Part shown: positions 53,044 through 62,219 of the stretch, one piece after another
How positions within the stretch are numbered: position 1 is the first letter of the stretch
Layout: every line of letters begins with the position of its first letter
Assembly (NCBI RefSeq): GCF_018127785.1
Contig: NZ_CP072389.1
Span: forward strand, 620,001-684,000
DNA length: 64,000 bases
Source: Prevotella scopos JCM 17725
Lineage (GTDB): Bacteria > Bacteroidota > Bacteroidia > Bacteroidales > Bacteroidaceae
Reading direction: 5' to 3'
Program-made: the position numbers and the translations under genes
The notes under the pieces: model-generated
The model's database searches: none
The model's input: only the letters and a program-made list of their open reading frames with translations
What the model was told of the DNA's origin: nothing

Positions 53044-53739
53044 TTATATTGACAAAACGGCACGGAAAGCCGCATAAATAAATGAAAGTATAAGCACACA
53101 GATAATAACGTCAATATCTGCAAAGCTATAACCTGTTCGTGTATATCTCGTTGAAATATAGTGCAACTTGTCACTAAAACGAATATAAATGCGAAGGTAT
53201 AAAAAATAAATGAGAATAGCGACGCTTGAGCCAAATATCATTCCTACAAGTACGTCAGAAGGATAATGAACGCCAAGATAAGGACGTGAGAGCGAAACCA
53301 TAACACTCCACGTTATCATAAAAAAAGTAAAGATACGATCACGTACCAACAAACAAAAGAAGACAGAAACTAAAAAAGCATTTGCTGTATGCGAAGAGAA
53401 GAAGCTATAGCCACTCGCATTATAATAATTCACTGTCATAACCATACCTTGCAAATCAGCATTATTGAGTGGACGGGGACGAGCTATCAATGGTTTAACA
53501 ATACCGATGTTAACACCATTTACAATGAGAAGTCCCAATGCCACAATACCGATAACAAGCATAATCTTCTGCCAGTTCTCATTGTTTTTTATAACCATAT
53601 AAAGCAAAGACGCATAAAGTGGAATCCATGTGTAAGCAGAAGTCACAGTCAGGACGAAATAGTCCATAAAAACATTATTACTCCCATTAAAAGTGAGTAA
53701 TAATGATTTATCGAGTGCTCTTAAAACGTCTAAATTCAT
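53044..53739 (-). CDS. PAP2-family membrane phosphatase
   Basis: 231 residues with about six hydrophobic helices. The three acid-phosphatase motifs are KPLIARPRP, SFFSSHTANAF and SRPYLGVHYPSDV. Family members dephosphorylate undecaprenyl pyrophosphate or lipid A; which substrate cannot be read here. It lies 37 bases after the batDE stop and 9 bases before queA, so may be transcribed as the tail of the bat cluster. Confidence 0.88.
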   Translation of the reverse strand: MNLDVLRALDKSLLLTFNGSNNVFMDYFVLTVTSAYTWIPLYASLLYMVIKNNENWQKIMLVIGIVALGLLIVNGVNIGIVKPLIARPRPLNNADLQGMVMTVNYYNASGYSFFSSHTANAFLVSVFFCLLVRDRIFTFFMITWSVMVSLSRPYLGVHYPSDVLVGMIFGSSVAILIYFLYLRIYIRFSDKLHYISTRYTRTGYSFADIDVIICVLILSFIYAAFRAVLSI

Positions 53740-53776
53740 TATTTGGTTTTATAAATGAAGGTCAACTGATAGGGAT

Positions 53777-56320
53777 TTATATAGCTTCAACATTTTCTGC
53801 TTTAATCCAGCCTTGACGCCCATCGCTCAACTTGATTTCAGTCCATTGACTCATACTATTGTCAGTAATTCTCACCTTTGAACCTTCATGAAGGATAAAT
53901 GCTTCGTCCGACTTTGGATCAGGCATCTTTCTTACAACAGCTGAAGGCGTCATAATGATACCATGAGATTCAGAATCTAACTCAGAGACTTGCTGGATGG
54001 CGAAGAATGAATTGATAATGAAGAAGAAAAAGAAAAGCGGCAACACAACCTTTGACAACTTCCTGAGAAAGTCAATCTCGATAAAAAGATATATAACAAG
54101 TGCCAATAGCGAAATAAACAAGCAAACCAGACTTAAGATTGCCCAATTATCAACACTCATAAAATTAACCAAAGCCTTATACCATGTAACGAAAAACATC
54201 TCTGGCTCTGGTGTTAGGTTATCAATTGTCTTTGATTGCGCCAACTGAAGATTGAAACGAATATCTTCATCACTTGGTGCAAGACGCAGTGCACGCTCAT
54301 AAGAAAGCACGGCATAAGGGATATTGTCAAGACGATAGTAGCTATTACCAAGGTTATAATACAAGTCTGCAGATTCTCCTTGCTTCAACAGATTCTCATA
54401 TCCTTTAACAGCTTGCTTGTAATTTCCCTTTTGATAAAGCTTATCTACATCCGTCTTTATCTGTGCAGATAACTGCAAAGAGAAAGCAGACATACAGATA
54501 AGAAATAAGAAGAAGTTTAATGTTTTTTTCTTAGAAGGTTTGAGTTTCTTAACAGCTTCTTCCATATCAGCTATTGCCTTCAGGGCAGTATCGAGGGTTC
54601 GCTTCATATTACCTTTTTCATCACCAGGAGCATAACGCTCAAATTCACATTCATCAATAGCAGAGATATATTTTTCTATCACATCATAGGGAACTTTAAT
54701 TTTACTAAATTGTTCACTGATGTTATCACGTGATAATAACTCTACAGGAAGGTTTAACTTATCACTGGCATAACCCCATAATGTCTTTAGAACCTCATCA
54801 TAGAAATCAAGATTCTTATTCTTTAACATCAATAGCTCGGCAGCATGTAAGCGACTAGAAGCAATACGATTGGCATTCTTACCTCGTTTCAAAACCATAT
54901 CTACACGGTGTGCAAAACGATCACGATAATAGAAGGACAAGACGCCACCTGCTCCTAATAACAAGATGAGAATGACAAAATATACTATCGAACCGAAGAA
55001 GTAATCACCCACTTTATCAACTGGACCATCACCTTGCTTCAATGGTAAAATATCTTCGTTAGGTAAATCAACAGTCAGAATATCTTTTGAAATACCATCG
55101 CCTCTTGATACTTTCAACTCCAATGGAGAAGTCTGAAGAGTAACATACTTCTTCTGAGCTAAGTCATAATAACAGAACTTTACAGGAGGAATTGCGACTA
55201 GGCCTTCTTGATGAGGGATAACAACCTGGTCGTAAACCATATTTCCTTCTGCCCCCTTTGTCGTCAATTGTGTTTTATCCGTAACTTTCACATCGTATGC
55301 TTCAAATTCCTTAGGAATCTGAATGATAGGTTTCTTAATCAACTTCAAGTTTCCTGCTCCACTAACAACAACGCGAATCGTAACAGGATTACCAGCCTTT
55401 ACCTCTTTCTTATTTAATTGCGCAGATAGATTGAAATGTCCTACACCACCAGAGAAGTCTGCAGGACGATTTGGCAAAGACAAAACCTTAATAGCTAATC
55501 CTGGTGCAACAATATCTTTCTTGATATTGGTGCTACCTCCATCAATACCAAAAGCCTCAAAAGGATTAAAGTTGTTTGATTCTTGGATGATTCCATGAAA
55601 TGTCAAAGGTGGAACATTCAATGTTCCAGTCATTTGTGGATACATTACGTATTGACTCCAAGTAACACAATTATATAAACGCTTCCCAATACGTTCTTTA
55701 TGGAAAGTCTTTTGTTGTGGTAAATCTACTTCTTGTACATGGAACCCAACTAAGTCAGGCATTTTACCAATAAGCTGGCGCAAATTCTTTGTTGTATAAA
55801 CTTTATAAGTAAGTAGAACTGGCTCCTGTTCGTAAACAGTGGTCTTATTTGCAATTACCTTTATAAATAAATCGTTTGATGAAACTTTTAATGATGCTGT
55901 CCGTTGATCATTGTGCAAATCATAATGTCCAGCATTTGTAGGTCCATTGACAGCAACAATCTTTACAGGCGTAGATGCAAGTTCCTGATCATTAACAAAA
56001 ATATGAGCAGGTCCAATGTTTACATTTCCTTTCTTTGTTGCGATAAAGACGTAAGTAAATGATACTGAAGACGAGCTACTTGCGTGTCCGTCAATGAATT
56101 GATAATTTGATTGTGAAGAGGTAGCAGGTCCAAACACCTTTTCAAGTCCGTTTGATAATCTACCTAATTGAAATCTACGTACATCTTGTGTATATACGAT
56201 GTATTCAACCTGAAATTCCTCCCCTACTGTCACTTGTTTAGGTGCAGCTACCCGAACTCGTTGTGCTTGTAAAAGACAAACACTAATGACAGATAGTAAT
56301 AAAATAATATATCGTTTCAT
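53777..56320 (-). CDS. batD: BatD-BatE fusion protein (aerotolerance cluster)
   Basis: 847 residues from ATG 56320 (MKRYIILLLSVISVCLLQAQ); longer in-frame starts overlap batC. Residues ~1-585 are BatD: signal peptide, repeated Ig-like beta domains (for example GEEFQVEYIVYTQDVRRFQL, VSGAGNLKLIKKPIIQIPKE), then a membrane segment near 460. From about 597 a second hydrophobic signal-like segment (FFLFLICMSAFSLQLSA) opens the BatE part: TPRs (YYNLGNSYYRLDNIPYAVLS), two membrane helices and an SH3-like end (VVRKMPDPKSDEAFILHEGS). In other Bacteroidetes the two are separate genes of about 600 and 250 residues. The fused chain would stay in one frame with no break. Confidence 0.88.
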   Translation of the reverse strand: MKRYIILLLSVISVCLLQAQRVRVAAPKQVTVGEEFQVEYIVYTQDVRRFQLGRLSNGLEKVFGPATSSQSNYQFIDGHASSSSSVSFTYVFIATKKGNVNIGPAHIFVNDQELASTPVKIVAVNGPTNAGHYDLHNDQRTASLKVSSNDLFIKVIANKTTVYEQEPVLLTYKVYTTKNLRQLIGKMPDLVGFHVQEVDLPQQKTFHKERIGKRLYNCVTWSQYVMYPQMTGTLNVPPLTFHGIIQESNNFNPFEAFGIDGGSTNIKKDIVAPGLAIKVLSLPNRPADFSGGVGHFNLSAQLNKKEVKAGNPVTIRVVVSGAGNLKLIKKPIIQIPKEFEAYDVKVTDKTQLTTKGAEGNMVYDQVVIPHQEGLVAIPPVKFCYYDLAQKKYVTLQTSPLELKVSRGDGISKDILTVDLPNEDILPLKQGDGPVDKVGDYFFGSIVYFVILILLLGAGGVLSFYYRDRFAHRVDMVLKRGKNANRIASSRLHAAELLMLKNKNLDFYDEVLKTLWGYASDKLNLPVELLSRDNISEQFSKIKVPYDVIEKYISAIDECEFERYAPGDEKGNMKRTLDTALKAIADMEEAVKKLKPSKKKTLNFFLFLICMSAFSLQLSAQIKTDVDKLYQKGNYKQAVKGYENLLKQGESADLYYNLGNSYYRLDNIPYAVLSYERALRLAPSDEDIRFNLQLAQSKTIDNLTPEPEMFFVTWYKALVNFMSVDNWAILSLVCLFISLLALVIYLFIEIDFLRKLSKVVLPLFFFFFIINSFFAIQQVSELDSESHGIIMTPSAVVRKMPDPKSDEAFILHEGSKVRITDNSMSQWTEIKLSDGRQGWIKAENVEAI

Positions 56321-56330
56321 ATCTTCAAAA

Positions 56331-57026
56331 TTACCAGTTTTTATCAAGTTTTTTATCAGAAGGCTGACGCATAACTTTAGATAAGCGTTCTTGCGTCTCT
56401 TTTTCTTGTTGCTTAACAGCATTGAGAAGTTGTTCAGCATTATCTTTACTCATTCCTTGGTTATCTTTTTGTTGCTGATTCTTCTGATGATTGTTTTTGT
56501 TATTATTCTGATTTTTGGATTGATTCTTCTTATCTTTATTTTTGTCCTTATTATTATCTGATTTATTTTTACTTGATGATTGCTTATTTTTCTGTTGCTG
56601 TTTTTGCTTACGTTTGCATAATTCTAAGTTATATCGAGCATTCTTATGGTCAGGATTGCTACGCAAAGCACTTTTATATGCTTCTATAGCCTTTGAATAG
56701 TCTTGCTCACCTTGAGAAATAGTTCCTAAGTTATTATAACTACTTGACTGCCGTAGAGGATCTTTTTCTAACTTTGCAGCTTTCTCATAGAGTTTTTTAG
56801 CTTCATCATTCTTCTTCTGTTGCTGTAAACATCTACCCAAATTATAATTGGCAATTGCATTATTTGGATCTTTATCAACAGCCTTACGATAAAGTATCTC
56901 CGCTTGTGCATAGTTCTTTGAAGAAAAAAGTTTATTTCCTTCTCTAATGAACTGATTTGATGTCTGTGCATAACCGCTAACAAACATCAACAACATACAT
57001 ATTATGATATAAAGTCGTTTTACCAT
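56331..57026 (-). CDS. batC: BatC, exported TPR protein of the aerotolerance cluster
   Basis: 231 residues from ATG 57026, 4 bases after the batB stop; a longer form with 15 extra residues would overlap batB. Signal peptide MVKRLYIIICMLLMFVSGYA, then TPRs (NYAQAEILYRKAVDKDPNNA, DYSKAIEAYKSALRSNPDHK) and a tail rich in Lys, Asn and Gln from about 150 to 200. It sits in the conserved batB-batC-batD order and is thought to act in the periplasm with BatB and BatD. Confidence 0.88.
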   Translation of the reverse strand: MVKRLYIIICMLLMFVSGYAQTSNQFIREGNKLFSSKNYAQAEILYRKAVDKDPNNAIANYNLGRCLQQQKKNDEAKKLYEKAAKLEKDPLRQSSSYNNLGTISQGEQDYSKAIEAYKSALRSNPDHKNARYNLELCKRKQKQQQKNKQSSSKNKSDNNKDKNKDKKNQSKNQNNNKNNHQKNQQQKDNQGMSKDNAEQLLNAVKQQEKETQERLSKVMRQPSDKKLDKNW

Positions 57027-57030
57027 ATTC

Positions 57031-58026
57031 TTACCAACGTCTTTTTCTTTCAAGTAACAAGACATCTGCAATCAATAGAATGACAGCAAGTAATGCTAAT
57101 GCTTGGAACTGCTCATCGAAGTCACTATAAACAACATTGTTTATTTTACCTTTCTGTAGTTTGCTAAGTTCTCTGGTCAAGACTGCATCTGCTGTACTAT
57201 TATTATTGACATGAACATATACTCCATGACCTGCTGTAGCAATCTGCTTGCACATCTCTTCATTAAGACGAGTCTTCACAAGTTCGCCATTTAAGGTCTT
57301 TAATTCACTGCCATCAGGCATAGGAATCGGAGCTCCTTCTTTTGAACCTATACCTAATATAAAGACTTTTATTCCTTTACTATAAGCCTGTTTTGCCATA
57401 TCTTCGGCACCACCTTCATTATCTTCACCATCAGTAATCAAGATGATAGCCTTGCCAACCTTAGAGTTTGGAGTGAAACTATTCATAGAAAGCTGAAGTG
57501 CTTTGCCTATATCTGTTCCTTGCGTCCCAATTAAAGAAGGATTGATATTATCCAAAAACATTTTAGCTGAAACATAGTCACTTGTTATAGGGAGTTGAAC
57601 AAAGGCATCACCCGCAAATACTATTAAGCCTATCTTGTCCTCACTGAATTTATCCATCAAATTCTCAACCAACAGCTTACTCTTCTCCAGACGTGAAGGA
57701 GCAACATCTTCAGCCAACATTGAATTACTTATATCAAGTGCTATAATAGTCTCTATGCCTTCTCTTTCTTTGTTCGAAGCAATTTTACTACCAACCTGAG
57801 GACGAGCAACTATAAGGATAAGAAGCAACAACCCCATTTCCATTAATACGAATTTAACCCACTCCCTCTTACGACTAATCATAGGAGAAAGCTGATGTAC
57901 AAGTGTTGGATCCCCAAACCTTATCATTCGTCGCTTGTGCAAGCGAACAGAATGTAGGTATATAATTACTGATAAGGGTATCAGTAATAACAACCACAAA
58001 TATATGGGATTATCAAATCTAAACAT
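57031..58026 (-). CDS. batB: BatB, membrane-anchored von Willebrand A protein
   Basis: 331 residues. An N-terminal membrane helix pair (IYLWLLLLIPLSVIIYLHSV), a von Willebrand A domain with MIDAS motif ALDISNSM and TDGEDNEGG, and a C-terminal helix (FQALALLAVILLIADVLLLE). BatA and BatB are adjacent paralogues in this cluster, proposed to form a periplasm-facing complex with BatC/D/E. Starts 56 bases after batA. Confidence 0.9.
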   Translation of the reverse strand: MFRFDNPIYLWLLLLIPLSVIIYLHSVRLHKRRMIRFGDPTLVHQLSPMISRKREWVKFVLMEMGLLLLILIVARPQVGSKIASNKEREGIETIIALDISNSMLAEDVAPSRLEKSKLLVENLMDKFSEDKIGLIVFAGDAFVQLPITSDYVSAKMFLDNINPSLIGTQGTDIGKALQLSMNSFTPNSKVGKAIILITDGEDNEGGAEDMAKQAYSKGIKVFILGIGSKEGAPIPMPDGSELKTLNGELVKTRLNEEMCKQIATAGHGVYVHVNNNSTADAVLTRELSKLQKGKINNVVYSDFDEQFQALALLAVILLIADVLLLERKRRW

Positions 58027-58082
58027 TCTTCAACTAATCTTGTTAAACAAGTAAACCTAATTCTAGATGGTGGGTTGACCCC

Positions 58083-59039
58083 TTATGGCAATCGTCTAAA
58101 GACTGTCCAACGAAGTATTAACTCAAAACAGAAGAGTAATAAAGCCAACCATGCAAAAGGCATATAAGCTTCATGTAAATGGCCGTATGATTTAAGACTC
58201 ATCTTAGTCTTCTCAAGTTTATCAATATCTTGATAAATTTTTGATAGCTCTGCTTGACTTTGTGCTCTATAGAACTCACCATTCGTTAATATAGCAATAT
58301 CTTGCAACGTTTGATAATCAATAGCACCAATGTCTTCACCTGTCTCCCTACCCAAACCAATCGTATAAACTCGTATTCCAAACTTCTTAGCAATTGTAGC
58401 AGCCGTCATTGGGGAGATGGAACCCACATTATTGCTTCCGTCCGTTAATAAGATAACGACCTTACTCTTAGCCTTAGAATCTTTCAGACGACTCACAGAG
58501 TTGGCTAATCCCATACCGATAGCAGTACCATCCTGGATCAAGCCGTTTGTTACCAAATTCGTCCGAACATTATGAAGGAGATTCAACAATGTTGCATGAT
58601 CAAGGGTCATTGGACATTGTGTAAAGGCCTCACCAGCAAAGATTGTCAAGCCTATGTTGTCACTTGGTCGGCTACTGATAAATTCGGATGCTACTTCCTT
58701 TGCTACTTCCAAACGATTAGGAAAAACATCCTCCGTTAACATACTTGCTGAAACATCCATAGTTAACATTATGTCAATACCTTCGGTATCCTTATTATCC
58801 CAAGCATTGTGTGTTTGTGGACGAGCCAGTACTATTACTACTAAAGCATAAACAATACAACGCAAAGTCATCGGGAGATGAATCAGTCTCACCTTCCAAC
58901 TTTTTGGTGCATGTTGATAAGCGAAGGTATCACTCATCCTCATGGTTGGTTCTTTTCCTTTACCACGAAGAAAATACCATAATAGATATGGTATAAGTAA
59001 GAGCAGTAAAAGGAGATATCCACTATTGGCAAATTCCAT
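58083..59039 (-). CDS. batA: BatA, membrane-anchored von Willebrand A protein
   Basis: 318 residues, same layout as BatB: N-terminal helices (SGYLLLLLLLIPYLLWYFLR), vWA domain with MIDAS TMDVSASM and TDGSNNVGS, and a C-terminal helix (FAWLALLLFCFELILRWTVF). It follows the BatI-like gene by 19 bases. Confidence 0.9.
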   Translation of the reverse strand: MEFANSGYLLLLLLLIPYLLWYFLRGKGKEPTMRMSDTFAYQHAPKSWKVRLIHLPMTLRCIVYALVVIVLARPQTHNAWDNKDTEGIDIMLTMDVSASMLTEDVFPNRLEVAKEVASEFISSRPSDNIGLTIFAGEAFTQCPMTLDHATLLNLLHNVRTNLVTNGLIQDGTAIGMGLANSVSRLKDSKAKSKVVILLTDGSNNVGSISPMTAATIAKKFGIRVYTIGLGRETGEDIGAIDYQTLQDIAILTNGEFYRAQSQAELSKIYQDIDKLEKTKMSLKSYGHLHEAYMPFAWLALLLFCFELILRWTVFRRLP

Positions 59040-59058
59040 TTCTATTCTACTATTTAAA

Positions 59059-60102
59059 TCACATCAACAGTGCATAGGTTTCGGATGCTACATAAAGAAG
59101 TAAAGCTATGGATGCAACAACGAGCAATCCTATCGAAAGCTTTATCATCTTACGTGAACGATTATCTTTCATATCCTCCTTAGGTTCAACGACAACTGCT
59201 GCAGGCTCATCATTTTTTGTTTTATCTATAAAGCGTTCAATGCTATCAAAATAATAATCCATGTCAGTCGCATTAGTTGAATATTTGGCGAACTTAACAA
59301 GATCAACCGCATTGAATACTACCCTTAAGTCATTAACATCAGAAGCATCGCACACATCTTTCATGCTATCTAATATATCATGAGAAGTCATTTCTAAAGC
59401 ATTGATATTGTAACGTTGTGAGATATAGTTTCTAAGAACATTCGTCACATCCGTATAATAATCCTTTTGCTCCTGATATAACATTTTATTAGCAGCTATC
59501 TCAGACAGATCATGTTTTGCCTGCTCATAGTAGGATAGGACATGAACCTTCTTAGATGTCCAACTATGTCTCTTATGAAGAAGGGTTCTATAAAGATAAA
59601 AAGCTATACCAATCAATAGTAGCGCGAATATCGATAACAAAATCACTGGAATCCATTCACTCCACATGAACGGAACTTTTTGGATATCATCAGGAGGCAT
59701 AGGAGTATTCTTCAATGTGTCTATGGGGACAGCTTGAACTTCCATCTCTACCTCTCCTGTCATCTTCGATACACCATCTACGATAACTTTCTGCGTTGGA
59801 ATGGTATAACGCTTAGCATCCCAACCAGTAATAGTATATATACGTCTTATTCTTACCTTATCATATGCATCAGTTGTATCTGACTTAGCATTAAGCACTT
59901 CTATATTTGGAACAATCTCTTTTTTCTCATTATAATTTGGAAATGAGATCTTTGTCCCCTTTGGTGCATACACAGTAATGAAATAGTGTGAACGTCCTCC
60001 GATCAAAATCTTAGCAGAATCCACACTTGCCGTTACCTGTACCTGTGCATGACCTACAACAGCCAGGATAAGCATTATAAATATAACGATATATTTTTTC
60101 AT
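59059..60102 (-). CDS. Membrane protein between DUF58 and batA (BatI-like)
   Basis: 347 residues. Signal peptide MKKYIVIFIMLILAVVGHAQ, a periplasmic beta-rich domain (about 22-150), one transmembrane helix (WIPVILLSIFALLLIGIAFY), a cytoplasmic helical part (LRNYISQRYNINALEMTSHD), and a second helix near the C-terminus. The position between DUF58 and BatA matches the gene called BatI in some Bacteroidetes clusters, and the cytoplasmic part resembles DUF4381. Its start overlaps the DUF58 stop (ATGA). Function unknown beyond the cluster. Confidence 0.78.
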   Translation of the reverse strand: MKKYIVIFIMLILAVVGHAQVQVTASVDSAKILIGGRSHYFITVYAPKGTKISFPNYNEKKEIVPNIEVLNAKSDTTDAYDKVRIRRIYTITGWDAKRYTIPTQKVIVDGVSKMTGEVEMEVQAVPIDTLKNTPMPPDDIQKVPFMWSEWIPVILLSIFALLLIGIAFYLYRTLLHKRHSWTSKKVHVLSYYEQAKHDLSEIAANKMLYQEQKDYYTDVTNVLRNYISQRYNINALEMTSHDILDSMKDVCDASDVNDLRVVFNAVDLVKFAKYSTNATDMDYYFDSIERFIDKTKNDEPAAVVVEPKEDMKDNRSRKMIKLSIGLLVVASIALLLYVASETYALLM

Positions 60103-60971
60103 CGATTTCTCTTTGAAAACAACGTCATCAACTTCTGTACATAGTCGACGTCGGTTGCTATAGCCACACTATCTACATGACTCTGACTTAACATATCATG
60201 CAAACGCAATTCACGTTCTTCCCAATATTTATTATGCACTTGCCGTATACGTACGTCATGTGTATCGATATACATTTCATGACCTGTTTCAGCATCTAGA
60301 ACCTTCATTAAACCAACATCAGGCATTTCTTTTGCTCGAGGATCATAGACTTGAATTGCAACAACATCATGTTTCTTATTTGCAATTCGAAGTTCATGAC
60401 TAAAATCCTTACGCGTATAAAAGTCACTGATGACAAAAGCAGTACAACGGCGTTTCATAACCTTATTGAGGTATTCAAGACTTACTCCAACATCCGTTTT
60501 CTTAGATTTTGGAGTAAAGGTAAGCATCTCTCGGATAAGATAGAGAATATGCTTACGACCCTTCTTTGGTGCTATATACTTTTCAATATTATCTGAGAAG
60601 AAAATTACACCAATCTTATCGTTATTTTGAATAGCAGAGAAAGCCAGTGTAGCTGCTATCTCCGTTGCGCTTTCTCGTTTGAGCTGTCCCGAGGTACCAA
60701 AGTCAAGTGATCCGCTAACATCTACAAGCAACATTACAGTTAGCTCACGTTCCTCTTCAAAAACCTTAACATAAGGACGATGGAAACGCCCTGTAACATT
60801 CCAATCAATATCACGAACATCATCACCATATTGATACTCGCGTACTTCAGAAAAAGCCATACCACGACCCTTGAAGGCAGAATGATACTGCCCTGCAAAG
60901 ATATTCTGACTTAGTCCTAAAGTTTTGATTTCAATCTTACGGACTTTCTTTAGTAATTCAGTTGTATCCAT
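60099..60971 (-). CDS. DUF58 domain protein of the MoxR/Bat cluster
   Basis: 290 residues from ATG 60971 (MDTTELLKKVRKIEIKTLG); six residues of upstream frame lack a better start. The DUF58 signature REYQYGDDVRDIDWNVTGR is followed by a vWA-like domain with a partial MIDAS LVDVSGS. DUF58 proteins are the standard partner of MoxR ATPases. It lies 50 bases after moxR. Confidence 0.9.
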   Translation of the reverse strand: MDTTELLKKVRKIEIKTLGLSQNIFAGQYHSAFKGRGMAFSEVREYQYGDDVRDIDWNVTGRFHRPYVKVFEEERELTVMLLVDVSGSLDFGTSGQLKRESATEIAATLAFSAIQNNDKIGVIFFSDNIEKYIAPKKGRKHILYLIREMLTFTPKSKKTDVGVSLEYLNKVMKRRCTAFVISDFYTRKDFSHELRIANKKHDVVAIQVYDPRAKEMPDVGLMKVLDAETGHEMYIDTHDVRIRQVHNKYWEERELRLHDMLSQSHVDSVAIATDVDYVQKLMTLFSKRNR

Positions 60972-61021
60972 AAACGATGATGATAACACTTCTTAAACTC
61001 GTCTAAAAATAAAAGTGAAGA

Positions 61022-62017
61022 TTAAGGTACCTGGACTTTATTAATAATCTCACTGATAATCTTCTCCGTTGTAAGGTCGGTTGCTTCAGCTTCGTATGAC
61101 AAACCTATTCTATGACGCAATACATCATGTGCAACAGCACGGACATCTTCAGGAACAACGTAGCCACGATGCTTTATGAAAGCATAAGCACAACTTGCTT
61201 TTGCAAGATTGATACTTGCACGTGGACTTCCACCAAATGTTATCATTTGCTTCAGTTCAGGCAACTGGTAACGTTCAGGGTAACGTGTAGCGAAAACGAT
61301 ATCTGCAATATATTGCATGATTTTATCATCAATATATACATCCTTAACTACATGACGTGCCTCAAGTATTTCAGTTGCACTAACAACAGGATGTACAACG
61401 GGCATACTCTCTTGAAGATTCTCACGGATAACGAGTTTCTCTTCTTCCAATGTTGGATAATCAATAACTACCTTCAACATAAAACGATCAACTTGTGCTT
61501 CTGGAAGCATATAAGTACCCTCCTGCTCAATTGGGTTTTGAGTAGCCAACACTAGGAATGGATCAGGTAGTGTAAAAGTTGAATCACCAATTGTTACTTG
61601 ATGCTCCTGCATCGCTTCCAATAACGCACTCTGAACCTTTGCTGGAGCACGATTGATTTCATCAGCAAGAACAAAGTTTGCGAATACAGGACCTTTCTTT
61701 ACGTGGAAAGCCTCATCCTTCTGAGAATAAATCTGTGTACCAATAACATCAGCTGGCAAAAGATCTGGGGTAAACTGAATACGGCTATAACGTGCATCAA
61801 CAAGTTGTGAGAGCGTCTTAATCGCTAAAGTTTTAGCCAAACCAGGTACACCTTCAAGTAGGATATGTCCATCACTAAGCAAAGAAATAAGTAGAGAGTC
61901 TATCAGATGTCTTTGTCCAACGATGACTTGATTCATACCTGTTGTAAGGTTGGTTACAAAAGAACTCTGTCTTTCTATCCGTTCGTTCAACTCTCTAATA
62001 TCAATAGATTCTGCCAT
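61022..62017 (-). CDS. MoxR-family AAA+ ATPase
   Basis: 331 residues. Walker A GVPGLAKT (56-63), Walker B VLADEINRAPAKVQSALLEA (about 118-137), sensor 1 LATQNPIEQEGTY and sensor 2 region GSPRASINLAKA. MoxR ATPases act as chaperones loading metal or assembling complexes with their vWA partners. It is the first gene of moxR-DUF58-BatI-like-batA-batB-batC-batDE, about 8.2 kb on one strand, from the TACTTTTG promoter at 62069. Confidence 0.93.
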   Translation of the reverse strand: MAESIDIRELNERIERQSSFVTNLTTGMNQVIVGQRHLIDSLLISLLSDGHILLEGVPGLAKTLAIKTLSQLVDARYSRIQFTPDLLPADVIGTQIYSQKDEAFHVKKGPVFANFVLADEINRAPAKVQSALLEAMQEHQVTIGDSTFTLPDPFLVLATQNPIEQEGTYMLPEAQVDRFMLKVVIDYPTLEEEKLVIRENLQESMPVVHPVVSATEILEARHVVKDVYIDDKIMQYIADIVFATRYPERYQLPELKQMITFGGSPRASINLAKASCAYAFIKHRGYVVPEDVRAVAHDVLRHRIGLSYEAEATDLTTEKIISEIINKVQVP

Positions 62018-62068
62018 TATCTTACAAATTAATATTATTGTACTATTATTTTCTTATTCTATTAATCG

Positions 62069-62076
62069 CAAAAGTA
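62069..62076 (-). promoter_or_regulatory. Bacteroidetes -7 box (TACTTTTG) for the moxR-bat operon
   Basis: Exact TAnnTTTG on the minus strand, 51 bases upstream of the moxR ATG, giving a leader of about 45 bases. Confidence 0.6.
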
Positions 62077-62124
62077 CAACATAAAAGCGTATGTAGCGAA
62101 GAATAGTGTCTAAATTATATTAAA

Positions 62125-62154
62125 AAAGTCCTTAAAACAATTGTTAAGGACTTT
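62125..62154 (-). terminator. Terminator after the HU-LysM gene
   Basis: AAAGTCCTTAA (62125-62135) and TTAAGGACTTT (62144-62154) form a perfect 11-bp stem with an 8-base loop; on the minus strand it is followed by TTTAATATAATTTAG. Confidence 0.75.
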
Positions 62155-62219
62155 ATTATATGATAATACTTGTATGAAACAAATAAGACCATGTTGTATC
62201 TGAAATTTTTAAAACACAA

